Shown piece after piece: positions 16,782-24,851 of a DNA stretch of 64,000 bases. The stretch's first letter is position 1. Every line of letters begins with the position of its first letter. Origin of the DNA: Aureimonas altamirensis (GTDB lineage: Bacteria > Pseudomonadota > Alphaproteobacteria > Rhizobiales > Rhizobiaceae). The stretch is from NCBI RefSeq assembly GCF_001463885.1, contig NZ_BBWQ01000009.1:110812-174811 (forward strand), given 5' to 3'. Position numbers and translations under genes: made by a program. The notes under the pieces are model-generated. The model saw only the letters and a list, made by a program, of their open reading frames with translations, searched no databases and was not told the DNA's origin.

Positions 16782-17652
16782 TTGAATTGCCGAATGATCG
16801 AGCTAGCGACGTGGCTTTCGGTGACGGGTTCGATATCGCGCAGAATAGCGAATAGCGTTGGGGCCGTTCGACCGGCGGCAAAGGGTAGGGTTCCAAGACC
16901 TCCGGAAAGATGGTGCGGAGGCGTTCGGCGACATACCGCTCTAAAGCTGCGACGTTTGCAGCTCGCTGACGAACTGCTGGTATGTCGAGTAGTCCGAGAA
17001 GGTCTGATGCTGGCTGAACCTCTGCGTACAGCTTTTCCTTCCATTCTTCAGTGCCGAGCATTCGTGTGATCGCGCGCTCCTTGGACTCATCGATCTTGCT
17101 AAAGTTTCGTGCCGCCTGACGGTAGAGGCCCGCGAGTGGGAACAGATACCAAACGTCGATTGCCTTAGTTCCAGCGATCATCTGTAGGGTCTCCCACTCA
17201 ACCTCCATCCCGTAGGGGTCAAGAAACATCACCGCACGAGTAGACCTCCACCCATGCCAGCGAATGTCCTTTTGAATGAGTTCGTTCGCGTTCCCCTGAA
17301 GGATATCGATTTCTCGACCAGGATATTGCTCCCGCAATTCCATGAGAGCCGCAACATGCCGTGGCTTCACGTCCATGAAGACCAGACGATCAAATGCCGG
17401 CTCGATGTCTAGGGCAATCTTCGCTGAGCCCCGCCTCTGAACAACCTGTTCGGGAACCGGCTCACTGACAAGGTCGCCGGCCTGAGCGGCTACGCGTTCC
17501 GTTCGATTGCCAGTGCCAGCGAAAGCGTCGATGTACCAGACCTTATCGCACCATGTGTGAAGCGCAGCGGAGTATCGCTGAAGGTACTGCTCTACGATAG
17601 CTAGCTTGATGTCCGTATGCTGCCCGCCGAACTCGTGGTCACTCACGCTCAA
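16738..17652 (-). CDS. tcmP: Three-Cys-motif partner protein TcmP
   Basis: About 304 residues. The family signature is visible: HTDIKLAIVEQYLQRY at the start, WYIDAFAGTGN (a Rossmann-like, methyltransferase-type loop), FMDVKPRH, and FLDPYGMEVEWETLQ. TcmP proteins accompany three-cysteine DUF5131 proteins, and here the partner lies convergently next door. I prefer the TTG at 17652 (GGAGG six bases upstream); a GTG at 17646 and the longer frame to 17688 are alternatives. The DNAPPY-like catalytic motif of DNA methylases is not obvious. Function of the pair is undetermined. Confidence 0.85.
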   Translation of the reverse strand: MSVSDHEFGGQHTDIKLAIVEQYLQRYSAALHTWCDKVWYIDAFAGTGNRTERVAAQAGDLVSEPVPEQVVQRRGSAKIALDIEPAFDRLVFMDVKPRHVAALMELREQYPGREIDILQGNANELIQKDIRWHGWRSTRAVMFLDPYGMEVEWETLQMIAGTKAIDVWYLFPLAGLYRQAARNFSKIDESKERAITRMLGTEEWKEKLYAEVQPASDLLGLLDIPAVRQRAANVAALERYVAERLRTIFPEVLEPYPLPPVERPQRYSLFCAISNPSPKATSLARSFGNSITKSLTASHRMSGR

Positions 17653-17694
17653 ACGCCGTCCTCCACCTCTTGGCCACCACACCCACAATGCGTG

Positions 17695-18345
17695 CTACAG
17701 ATCCAACACCGTTCGCCTAACCCGGCCGATCACGCGCACCTCGCCCTTAAGCTCCGGTGCCGCTATCTTGTCGAACGACACCGGCTGGAACTGAGGTGAC
17801 TGCTTGGGCCTATACCGCTTGTATGTCGCTTTGCCTGTCTCGTCGGCTACGACGTAACAGGCGTTTGCCACTAGCCGCGTATCATTGCGATTGACGAAGA
17901 TGACGGACTCTGGCGGACTGATCTTGTTCATCGACGCGCCCTGGACACGCAACGCGATGTAGTCCCCGTCTGGCAGGTCGATAGCAGAGATCTTAGGAGC
18001 GTCCTCTAACTCCACCTGGCTCTCGGGGCTTTCCAAGTTGCCCGCGCTGACCCAAGCTATCAATGGGACATCAGTGACGACTGGGACGTGCTCGGGCATG
18101 CCGACGCCTGCTGCCGCTCTAATTTCGTCAGGAATAGGATGGCCGGTTAGGTCGGAGATTGCGATAATTTCTTCCAAGGTGACGCGACGAGGTTTTCCCG
18201 TCCCGGTTGGCGCCTTGCTCATTTTGCTGATCAGGCTTTGGTCCTGCGATTCCTTGCCAAGCCTTTCAATCAAAGCGTGCGAAAGCTTCCGACCGCTCAT
18301 GCCGGATTTTTCGCGCGCTTCCTTCACCCACTCGTGCATCTTCAT
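17695..18345 (-). CDS. CI/LexA-type phage repressor (HTH plus S24 peptidase)
   Basis: About 216 residues. The N-terminal part is an XRE-like helix-turn-helix region (MSGRKLSHALIERLG...SLISKMSK). The C-terminal S24 domain has a cleavage site A101-G102 (WVSAGNL), the nucleophile S138 (QGASMN) and the general base K176 (TYKRY). RecA-stimulated self-cleavage would induce the prophage. No good ribosome site precedes the start cluster (ATGs at 18348, 18345, 18339), so a leaderless transcript is possible. Operators lie just upstream, divergent from the Cro-like gene. Confidence 0.93.
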   Translation of the reverse strand: MKMHEWVKEAREKSGMSGRKLSHALIERLGKESQDQSLISKMSKAPTGTGKPRRVTLEEIIAISDLTGHPIPDEIRAAAGVGMPEHVPVVTDVPLIAWVSAGNLESPESQVELEDAPKISAIDLPDGDYIALRVQGASMNKISPPESVIFVNRNDTRLVANACYVVADETGKATYKRYRPKQSPQFQPVSFDKIAAPELKGEVRVIGRVRRTVLDL

Positions 18346-18358
18346 CATACGCAGAGGT

Positions 18359-18375
18359 GTAGCGAAAAAAGAAAC
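18359..18375. promoter_or_regulatory. Weak repressor operator OR3
   Basis: GTAGCGAAAAAAGAAAC keeps one clear half-site and 12 of 17 palindrome positions. It starts 14 bases upstream of the repressor start and 25 bp before the next site, a good place for repressor or Cro to control the repressor's own transcription. Confidence 0.45.
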
Positions 18376-18383
18376 GGTCGTCT

Positions 18384-18400
18384 GAAGCGATATTCGCGAC
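18384..18400. promoter_or_regulatory. Repressor operator OR2
   Basis: GAAGCGATATTCGCGAC matches the GTAGCGATWATCGCTAC consensus at 14 of 17 positions and starts exactly 34 bp from the perfect site at 18418. Confidence 0.7.
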
Positions 18401-18417
18401 GATCTGGCTTGTAGTTC

Positions 18418-18434
18418 GTAGCGATTATCGCTAC
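18418..18434. promoter_or_regulatory. Repressor operator OR1, perfect 17-bp palindrome
   Basis: GTAGCGATTATCGCTAC is identical to OL1 except for the central base. It lies 10 bases before the Cro-like start, so occupancy would block rightward early transcription. Confidence 0.85.
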
Positions 18435-18444
18435 ATTTCAGTTC

Positions 18445-18672
18445 ATGGAACCTGCAACCACGATAATTCGTAGCCTCGGCGGCCCCTCCGCAGTATCGCG
18501 AATAACTGGCGTTCATCGGACGCGCGTCTCTAACTGGATGCGATCGAAGGATGTTGGTGGGACCGACGGCCTAATCCCGTTCCGGCATGTGCCGGCGCTT
18601 TTGTCGGCAGCAAAGAATGCGGGAGTCGTCCTGACGGCGGAAGATTTTTTGCCTTCGGAGGTGGCAGCATGA
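18445..18672 (+). CDS. Cro-like HTH protein (YdaS/Cro type)
   Basis: A 75-residue protein made almost wholly of a helix-turn-helix: IIRSLGGPSAVSRITGVHRTRVSNWMR, followed by IPFRHVPALLSAAK, the pattern of YdaS-like Cro proteins. It is divergent from the repressor across the operator cluster and is the first gene of the rightward early operon. It most likely represses the repressor promoter during lytic growth. Confidence 0.88.
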   Translation: MEPATTIIRSLGGPSAVSRITGVHRTRVSNWMRSKDVGGTDGLIPFRHVPALLSAAKNAGVVLTAEDFLPSEVAA

Positions 18673-18887
18673 CCTCCGCCATCACCACCGTCAGCGAAGA
18701 CTTCTCCGGTGCACGCGCACTGGCAGAGATCCGCCGTCAGCAAGGCGAGGCGCCCTTCGTCATCTGCGAGCGCCGCACCGGCCATGTGATCGCGAACATT
18801 CCTCATCCTGCTGATCGGTATTCGCCGGACGCGCTGATCGAAGAGTCCCGCGCCCGCCGCGTCTCGCTCACGGCACTGGCGGTCTGA
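18669..18887 (+). CDS. Hypothetical early protein (72 aa)
   Basis: Overlaps the Cro-like gene by four bases (ATGA), so it is translationally coupled. Soluble and mixed in charge, with a central PFVICERRTGHVIANIPHP stretch and no recognised domain. The next 190 bases (18888-19079) hold no gene I can support; a short frame exists there on each strand but neither has a good ribosome site. Confidence 0.65.
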   Translation: MTSAITTVSEDFSGARALAEIRRQQGEAPFVICERRTGHVIANIPHPADRYSPDALIEESRARRVSLTALAV

Positions 18888-19079
18888 TCGCCATGGCCAC
18901 CTCCCGGCACGTGCATGCAGCAAACCGGGAAGTCTTTCAGTCTTGCCAGAACACGGTCCACGGCTTCGCTGATGGTCATCGTTTCGTCGGTGGGGCTCTC
19001 GTCATCCATGCCTGACTGAATGCCGCAGCAACTTGTGGCTGTCAGCGAAATTCGAAGCTCACAGTTTTCGGAGCCTTTC

Positions 19080-19592
19080 ATGTCCGACACTCCCGACAGG
19101 TGGAAGCCGACACTCGAACAGGAAGCCTTCAAGAACGCCTTTGGCCGGGCGATCGCGCTCGCAGGCAGCAACCGCCGGATGGCGGATTTGCTGGGCGTCA
19201 GCGAGAGCCTGGTCTCCCGGTGGAAGCACCTGCACCACAACGAGCATGTGCCGGCCAGCCTCCATTCGAAGATCGATCAGATCGCCGGGTATCCGTGCAT
19301 GCTTGAGACGGCTGCCGGCCTGAGTGGCTACAGCATCCGTCGCGACGATGTCTCTGCCGACGCGATCTCGGTGATGGAGGCGCTTGGCGTCTTCTCGGAA
19401 GACAGCGGCCGGATCGTCCGCGTTGTCATCCAGGCAAAGGCCGACGGCGAAATCTGCATCCGCGACCTCAACCTTATCGAGGCCGAAGGCAAGACCGTTG
19501 TGGCGAATGTCACTCGGATGCTGGAAGCAGTCCGGGCTAAGTATGAGGCCGGGCAGGGCGCCGTCACCCGCATGACGGGGGCAGCGCGATGA
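19080..19592 (+). CDS. HTH DNA-binding early protein (170 aa)
   Basis: The N-terminal half carries a Cro/CII-type helix-turn-helix (AFGRAIALAGSNRRMADLLGVSESLVSRWKHLHHNEHVP). The C-terminal half is a soluble domain with strands and helices of unknown role (RIVRVVIQAKADGEICIRDLN). I chose ATG 19080, which has GGAG upstream; the open frame extends further 5'. It may be a CII-like activator or a replication-origin binding protein. It overlaps the next gene by four bases. Confidence 0.75.
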   Translation: MSDTPDRWKPTLEQEAFKNAFGRAIALAGSNRRMADLLGVSESLVSRWKHLHHNEHVPASLHSKIDQIAGYPCMLETAAGLSGYSIRRDDVSADAISVMEALGVFSEDSGRIVRVVIQAKADGEICIRDLNLIEAEGKTVVANVTRMLEAVRAKYEAGQGAVTRMTGAAR

Positions 19593-19978
19593 ACGGCGCC
19601 GCCAACGACACAGACTCCGTCGCCCCGTTTCAGCGTCTCGGTGCAGTCGCAAACCGCGTCGTATCCGATCTGGATATGGACCTCGTCCACGAGATGAAGC
19701 GCCACCCGGCCGAGCTGCGGGAAGCAGCTTTCCGTCTTCAGATGGAAGACGCCCACACCGGCCTAACGCCTCGCCAGGCCGAGGTCCTGCAGTTCATCCA
19801 CGATCACCAGATGCGCAGGGGTTCTTCGCCCAGCTTCGCGCAGATCGGTGAAGCGCTCGACATCAAATCCAAGTCCGGCGTCCATCGCCTTGTTCACGGC
19901 CTCGCTGAACGCGGAGCGGTGACGCTCTCGCCCGGCCGCAACAGAACCACCCGCATCAACCACGCCAAGGGAGCCTAG
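19589..19978 (+). CDS. LexA-type winged-helix protein (129 aa)
   Basis: After a 55-residue N-terminal region comes a clear LexA DNA-binding domain (LTPRQAEVLQFIHDHQMRRGSSPSFAQIGEALDIKSKSGVHRLVHGLAERGAV broken into its three helices and wing). There is no peptidase domain. It is probably a transcription regulator of the early region. Coupled by four bases to the preceding HTH gene. Confidence 0.85.
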   Translation: MNGAANDTDSVAPFQRLGAVANRVVSDLDMDLVHEMKRHPAELREAAFRLQMEDAHTGLTPRQAEVLQFIHDHQMRRGSSPSFAQIGEALDIKSKSGVHRLVHGLAERGAVTLSPGRNRTTRINHAKGA

Positions 19979-19979
19979 A

Positions 19980-20561
19980 ATGGCGCGCGCCCAGAAAGCA
20001 CAAACATCAAATAGCAGCCCCGGCATCGGGCATAACTCTGGCCTGTCGCCGGATCAGCGGCATGCACTGGCTCTGATGCACCGTCGTCGCTATCGCGGCC
20101 TCGACGAGCAGAAGAGGAAGATCGCCGCGGACCTCCGCAATCTCGGCCGTCTGGTCAAAGCCGACCTCGGCGATACCGGCATGCTTCAGATCAAGACCAT
20201 GATCCGGGCAGAGACCGAAGAAGGCCGTGAGGCGCTTGAGCAGGAGCTTCGCGCCACTGCCGAAGCAAAAGCATGGGCCGCCGGCGAAGATGGCCAACTC
20301 GACATGTTCAGCGGCCAGCCGAAGGCAGACGAAACGCGCGCATACCACGACGGCAAGATCGCCGGCATGGACGACGAGCCGCTGCGCAATCCGTACGGCG
20401 CCGGGACGGCAGACCACGAAGACTACGCTCGCGGCTGGCATCGCGGGAAAGAGGTCATGGACGAGATCCTGGCGATGAAGGCGCAGCAGGATGCCGAACT
20501 GATAGAGGGGCCGGCTCACGATGATGGTGGCGACCTCGATGATGAAGACGAGGCGGCATGA
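19980..20561 (+). CDS. Conserved phage protein, GIGHNSG type (193 aa)
   Basis: Near its N-terminus is the GIGHNSG motif common in alphaproteobacterial phage proteins, then a long charged helical segment, and a C-terminal part (YHDGKIAGMDDEPLRNPYGAG...DYARGWHRGKEV) that resembles ribosome-modulation-factor-like sequences found in related phage genes. The acidic tail ends DDEDEAA. It may bind nucleic acid or ribosomes, but this is inference. It starts one base after the stop of the LexA-like gene. Confidence 0.7.
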   Translation: MARAQKAQTSNSSPGIGHNSGLSPDQRHALALMHRRRYRGLDEQKRKIAADLRNLGRLVKADLGDTGMLQIKTMIRAETEEGREALEQELRATAEAKAWAAGEDGQLDMFSGQPKADETRAYHDGKIAGMDDEPLRNPYGAGTADHEDYARGWHRGKEVMDEILAMKAQQDAELIEGPAHDDGGDLDDEDEAA

Positions 20562-20581
20562 GCAAGCGCCAAAATCAGATG

Positions 20582-21361
20582 CTAACCAGCCATGCCTCTG
20601 AAGTATTCGGTCAAGCGACCTTTCTCGAAGGCGTCAGAGAATGCTGTCATCCTGGTCAATATCTTACGTATAAGCTCGTCGAGCTTATCGAGACGATCCT
20701 TTCCAAGTTCATCCGCCCAATCCTCACCGAAATCTTGGTCCGGGAAAAAAACGCGATCGCCTTTCCTTTGAATGATCTCGTCAAAATCGCGTTCTCGGCC
20801 ATACAGGGCCAAGAGAAGTTCCCGAATAAACCCCTTCGCTTGGATCGCGTCAATGTAGAGGTCCCCATCGAGATTCATGACGCTCTTCCATACGTCGCTT
20901 TCCAGAATCTCGTAAATGTGGATCAGTTTCTTGATGAGCGACAGCGGGTTGTTAGCTGGTGCCGATTGTCGCATTTGGCGCAGTCTTTCGACATCCTCAT
21001 GAAACCAATCAAGAGTAAAGGACATATATGTCGTCTGCCTGACAGCCCTTCGCGCGATTGCGCGCGGATTAAGAGACTGGAGGGTTTGAGACTCCAACCA
21101 GCGTTTTTCATCTTCAGCACGAATCCTGCGCGCTTCAGACTGCTCCCTAATGAGCAAGAAAATTGTGGCTCCGGCAGCGAGTATTGCAATCGCTTCTGTC
21201 CAACTTCTGGCGCAGGTCAGCCCGCTTTCATCGCCCGCGCATATTGCAGTGTTTGCGAACACGTCGAGCTGAGCCGCGAAAGTAACGCACAGAATAGCAC
21301 CTGCCCCAGCTATGATGCCAACTGCGCAGCTCGACCAATCGAATCGCATCCGTGCCCCCAC
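20582..21361 (-). CDS. Two-helix membrane protein, reverse-strand cargo gene
   Basis: A 259-residue protein transcribed against the surrounding operon. Two N-terminal membrane helices (VGIIAGAGAILCVTFAA and AIAILAAGATIFLLI) are followed by a long charged cytoplasmic region. No family is recognised. Base composition is lower in GC than its neighbours. Opposite orientation, composition and membrane anchoring fit a lysogenic-conversion or superinfection-exclusion gene. The start may be GTG 21361 or ATG 21349. Confidence 0.75.
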   Translation of the reverse strand: MGARMRFDWSSCAVGIIAGAGAILCVTFAAQLDVFANTAICAGDESGLTCARSWTEAIAILAAGATIFLLIREQSEARRIRAEDEKRWLESQTLQSLNPRAIARRAVRQTTYMSFTLDWFHEDVERLRQMRQSAPANNPLSLIKKLIHIYEILESDVWKSVMNLDGDLYIDAIQAKGFIRELLLALYGRERDFDEIIQRKGDRVFFPDQDFGEDWADELGKDRLDKLDELIRKILTRMTAFSDAFEKGRLTEYFRGMAG

Positions 21362-21417
21362 TCCCGAGAAGATGAGATCAAGCCGCGCAGCCCGGCTTTT
21401 GTCGAGAGTAGGGCATC

Positions 21418-21996
21418 ATGATCATCATCGGGCTCGACGTAGCGCAAAAGACAGGGTGGGCGGTCTACAATACCGAACGCAGCATCTCCGCCATTCAGGC
21501 CGGTGTCCTGAAGGCTGAGGGTGACGAGTTCGAGGACCGATCCGCCACCCTCGGTCGACAGTTCGGATTGCTCCTGAAGCAAGTCGGCCGACCCGACCTC
21601 ATCGCGATCGAAACACCGCTTCGCACGCTTCCGCAGGGCAAGCGGACCACCAAGATGATGGGCGAAGACGAGATCATCGTCACCAGCGGTGGCGGCGTGA
21701 ACGCCATGATTTCCTCCAATCAGTTGGTCGGCGCAATCGCTGCCTTGTGCGGATGGAAGGGTCTTCGTCGCGTCTGCATCCCGTCCGCAACCTGGCGTAA
21801 GGCGTTCCTCGGCTTCGCCCGGCATCCTGGATGGGAGCGCAAGGACTGGAAGCGAGCCGTGCGCGAGCAATGCGCTCGCGAGAAGATCGTCGTGACCAAT
21901 GACGACATGGCCGACGCGGTGGGGATCGCGATTGCCGCCAAGAACACCCCAGAATTCAAACAGATCGCCTACGAGCTCAGCCGGAGGGCCGCATGA
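21418..21996 (+). CDS. RuvC-like Holliday junction resolvase
   Basis: A 192-residue RNase H-fold nuclease. The first acidic residue is in IIIGLDVAQKTGWAV, the second in LIAIETPL and the last pair near NDDMADAVGIAIAA, the order of the RuvC catalytic carboxylates. It would resolve branched replication or recombination intermediates before packaging. It lies in the rightward replication operon, four bases overlapping the next gene. Confidence 0.85.
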   Translation: MIIIGLDVAQKTGWAVYNTERSISAIQAGVLKAEGDEFEDRSATLGRQFGLLLKQVGRPDLIAIETPLRTLPQGKRTTKMMGEDEIIVTSGGGVNAMISSNQLVGAIAALCGWKGLRRVCIPSATWRKAFLGFARHPGWERKDWKRAVREQCAREKIVVTNDDMADAVGIAIAAKNTPEFKQIAYELSRRAA

Positions 21997-22490
21997 ACCT
22001 CGACGATATGAAGCAGCGCGCCACGACCAAGCTCGAAGAGATGGACCGCGAGATCGACGCCGACGAAGCTGCATTGCAAGACAAGCGCCGCCGGCGCCAG
22101 CGGCATCAGAAATTCATCCAGTGGCTGAGCGCGGTTGACAACGAGCTTGTCGACGAACTGCGTGACGCACCGCCGGTAAAGCCTGTGCGGACGGTGACGA
22201 AGCTAACCAAGCTCACTCCCGCACCAGAATATGATTTCGCCTCGATCACTCCGGCCGCAGCGTCCGTAGCCCGTCAGATCCTTGCCGAGTTCGAGCGCAA
22301 TCTCACCGGTTCAGTTGCCAATGCCGAGAAGGAGAAGCTGCTGACGATCGCCGGCTGCTCGACGAAGCTGCGCCGTATCCTCACCGCCATCGAGAACGAG
22401 GGCATCCTAACGGTCACGAAGACATACAGCCCCGACGATCGCGTCTTCACCTTCGTAACCTACAAGACCATGGCGGAGGCCGCAGAATGA
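21993..22490 (+). CDS. Hypothetical replication-region protein (165 aa)
   Basis: Begins with a basic coiled-coil stretch (EEMDREIDADEAALQDKRRRRQRH) and ends in a compact region that looks winged-helix-like (EKEKLLTIAGCSTKLRRILTAIENEGILTVTKTY). Located between the RuvC-like and DnaB genes with four-base overlaps on both sides, so it may take part in replication initiation or helicase loading. This is inferred from position only. Confidence 0.68.
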   Translation: MNLDDMKQRATTKLEEMDREIDADEAALQDKRRRRQRHQKFIQWLSAVDNELVDELRDAPPVKPVRTVTKLTKLTPAPEYDFASITPAAASVARQILAEFERNLTGSVANAEKEKLLTIAGCSTKLRRILTAIENEGILTVTKTYSPDDRVFTFVTYKTMAEAAE

Positions 22491-23983
22491 ACGCGCACGA
22501 CCTGAGCTTCCGCGACTTCGCACCTGCCGATCGTGAGAACCGACCGGAACTGATGGACGCGACGAACTTGGACGCTGAGCAATCAGTTCTTGGTGCGGTG
22601 ATGATGGACAACGCGTTGATCGGAAGCCGCATCCCATTTCTGGAACCGGAACACTTCTCTGAGCAGTTCCACCAGAAGCTGTTCTCACACATCTTGGCAC
22701 TGGTCGACCGAGGGAAGCGAGCGGATCCGGTGACACTGATGCCGGAGTACCGAAGCCACAACGACATAGGCGACATGACAGCCTGCGAGTATATTGCTCG
22801 GCTGGTCGCAGAGGGTAACCCTGGAAACGTTCGCGACCACGGCGTAGTGATCTTGGAAATGTTCGGTCGCCGTAAGGCCGCGATGGGGTTGCATGAATGC
22901 GCTGACGCGTTCCTACATCCAGATAACGGGGAGCTCTTCAGCGAGCGAGTTGCCCTTCTCGACGACTTGGCAGCCGAGTTGCGGACGCTTGCGCCTCGCC
23001 AAGACAGCAGATCATTCATTGGCGCCTACATTGATGGCGCCTTAGCGAAGCTGTCAGACCCTGATCGGCATGCTGCCGCGAGCATTCCATTTCCGCTGCC
23101 CGAGATAGGCAGCATCCTGCAAGAGGATGGATGGAGCCCGGGTAATCTGTACGGGCTGGTTGGTGCATCGGGAGAGGGCAAGACTTCTCTAATGCTGCAG
23201 ATAGTCCGAGCTGCGGCAGAAGCATCTCATCCGGTACTGCTCTTGTCATTCGACCAGAATGGCGAGCAAGCGGCTATGCAGATGGTCTCTCAGCGCACCG
23301 GTGTTACCTATTCCGCGATCCGCCGCCGAGGCTGCATAAACGATCACGAGGCATCCCTTCTCGACGAGGAGCGGAGGGCACTCCACAAGCTCCCCATCGA
23401 AATTAAACGGCTGAAGACCGAAAAGATCGGTCGCATTTGCGGCATAGCGCAGGGCTTCGCAAAGGCGTGGTCGAGACGGACGCAGCCGAACGGACAGCCC
23501 TACAAGGCACCCCTGATCATTCTCGACCACAACCGCAAGGTGAGCCCTGACCGGCCGAACGACCATGAAGGTCGCATAGCCGGAAGCATCAACGGGGCAG
23601 GGAAGGCGCTTGCCGAGGAGATCGGCGCGGCAGTGCTGTTTATATGCCAGAGAAACGGAGGAGGTTTGCGCAGAGATGTTCCCCGGCCCATCGCAGCCGA
23701 CCTTTTTGGTGGTGAGCAATCTCGCGAGGATTTCGATGCGATCCTGTACATCTACCGCGCCGAGCATTGGCAGAATGAAAAACTGAAGGTGGCCTCCTCG
23801 GCCAGTGAGGAAGACAAGATCAGGGCCCGGTTTCTGATTGGCGGAAAGAGCCCTGAGGACAAGGCGGAGCTCGGAGCGCTTAAGGTTCGCTACGGCCGGT
23901 CAGATCTTCGAGAAGTCGTTGGATGGGAAGGGCGGCTAACCCGGTATGTCTCCCTGCGGCAGAACGAGAGGGAGTTGTTCTGA
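22487..23983 (+). CDS. dnaB: DnaB-family replicative helicase
   Basis: A 498-residue helicase. The N-terminal DnaB domain starts at NLDAEQSVLGAVMMD. The RecA-like core has Walker A GASGEGKTS at 226-234, Walker B LIILDH, and a sensor region FICQRNGG. The TLMPEY and SEQFHQKLF blocks are typical. It unwinds DNA at the phage replication fork and would recruit host primase. The stop codon overlaps the HNH start by one base. Confidence 0.93.
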   Translation: MNAHDLSFRDFAPADRENRPELMDATNLDAEQSVLGAVMMDNALIGSRIPFLEPEHFSEQFHQKLFSHILALVDRGKRADPVTLMPEYRSHNDIGDMTACEYIARLVAEGNPGNVRDHGVVILEMFGRRKAAMGLHECADAFLHPDNGELFSERVALLDDLAAELRTLAPRQDSRSFIGAYIDGALAKLSDPDRHAAASIPFPLPEIGSILQEDGWSPGNLYGLVGASGEGKTSLMLQIVRAAAEASHPVLLLSFDQNGEQAAMQMVSQRTGVTYSAIRRRGCINDHEASLLDEERRALHKLPIEIKRLKTEKIGRICGIAQGFAKAWSRRTQPNGQPYKAPLIILDHNRKVSPDRPNDHEGRIAGSINGAGKALAEEIGAAVLFICQRNGGGLRRDVPRPIAADLFGGEQSREDFDAILYIYRAEHWQNEKLKVASSASEEDKIRARFLIGGKSPEDKAELGALKVRYGRSDLREVVGWEGRLTRYVSLRQNERELF

Positions 23984-24501
23984 TGCCAATTCTCTCCATC
24001 CCGCTGCCAGCGGTCTCCACTCTCCATGACATGCTGCGTTACGATCCGGAAACCGGGGCGCTCTATTGGCGCCGCGCCGTCGGTCCAAAGAAGGCGGGCA
24101 GTCTTGTCGCCAAAGCGTCGCCCGATGGCTACGTCCGCATAGGCATCAAAGGGCGCACCTATTCCGCACATCGCGTCATTTGGAAAATGATGACTGGTTC
24201 CGATCCTGTCGCTGAGATCGATCATCGTGACGGCGACCGAAGCAACAACATGTGGGCCAATCTCCGCGAGGCTTCGCATTACGACAACATGTGCAACAGC
24301 GGCGCTTACTCGAAGACGTCCGGGCTGCCGCGAGGGGTAGCGAAGAACACGGCCTCGTCCGGATACTCCGCACAGATTCAGAAGAACCATCGAATGATTC
24401 ATATCGGCGTATTTGCGACGCCCGAAGAGGCTCATGCTGCCTACAAGGGAGCCGCGAAAATTCTGCACGGTGATTTCGCTCACGCGGAGAACCGCACATG
24501 A
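23983..24501 (+). CDS. HNH endonuclease with AP2 domain
   Basis: A 172-residue protein of the phage HNH-AP2 type: YDPETGALYWRR and GYVRIGIKGRTYSAHRVIWKM, the HNH core EIDHRDGDRSNNMWANLREAS, and an AP2-like DNA-binding end (SGYSAQIQKNHRMIHIGVFATPEEAHAAY). These are usually homing-type or free-standing mobile nucleases. I chose ATG 23983, overlapping the dnaB stop; a longer frame begins upstream inside dnaB. Confidence 0.9.
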   Translation: MPILSIPLPAVSTLHDMLRYDPETGALYWRRAVGPKKAGSLVAKASPDGYVRIGIKGRTYSAHRVIWKMMTGSDPVAEIDHRDGDRSNNMWANLREASHYDNMCNSGAYSKTSGLPRGVAKNTASSGYSAQIQKNHRMIHIGVFATPEEAHAAYKGAAKILHGDFAHAENRT

Positions 24502-24851
24502 ACTACGAGATCGGCAAGAGCTACAGCTGGTTCGTTCAGTACCGACATGGGTACGCAGCGCAGTTCGCCTACCCAGGTAACCGCAGGACGCGCCTTCTCT
24601 GCAAGGACGGGAAGGTCGTACTGTTCGCGACCTGTTTCGAGGCAATCGCGGCCGCACAGGCACAGGTGAGAAAAGTCTGCGAGCCCGACATCCGAGCGGT
24701 CACCGCTGAACCAGAGCCCGTCCCGGCATTCCTCGATACCAAAGCATGGGACGATGAACGTCAGATAAAGCGCGCTGTCGAGCGTCGGAGTGTCTTCCAA
24801 GGCCTGGGCAAAAAGTCAGTCGTCGTCGAGACCCGGAGGCGCGGAGCATGA
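24498..24851 (+). CDS. Hypothetical early protein (117 aa)
   Basis: Coupled by four bases to the genes on either side. The product is soluble and basic near the C-terminus (RQIKRAVERRSVF). A cysteine occurs in LLCKDGKVVLFATCFE and another in VRKVCEPD, but there is no clear zinc motif. Function unknown. Confidence 0.68.
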   Translation: MNYEIGKSYSWFVQYRHGYAAQFAYPGNRRTRLLCKDGKVVLFATCFEAIAAAQAQVRKVCEPDIRAVTAEPEPVPAFLDTKAWDDERQIKRAVERRSVFQGLGKKSVVVETRRRGA

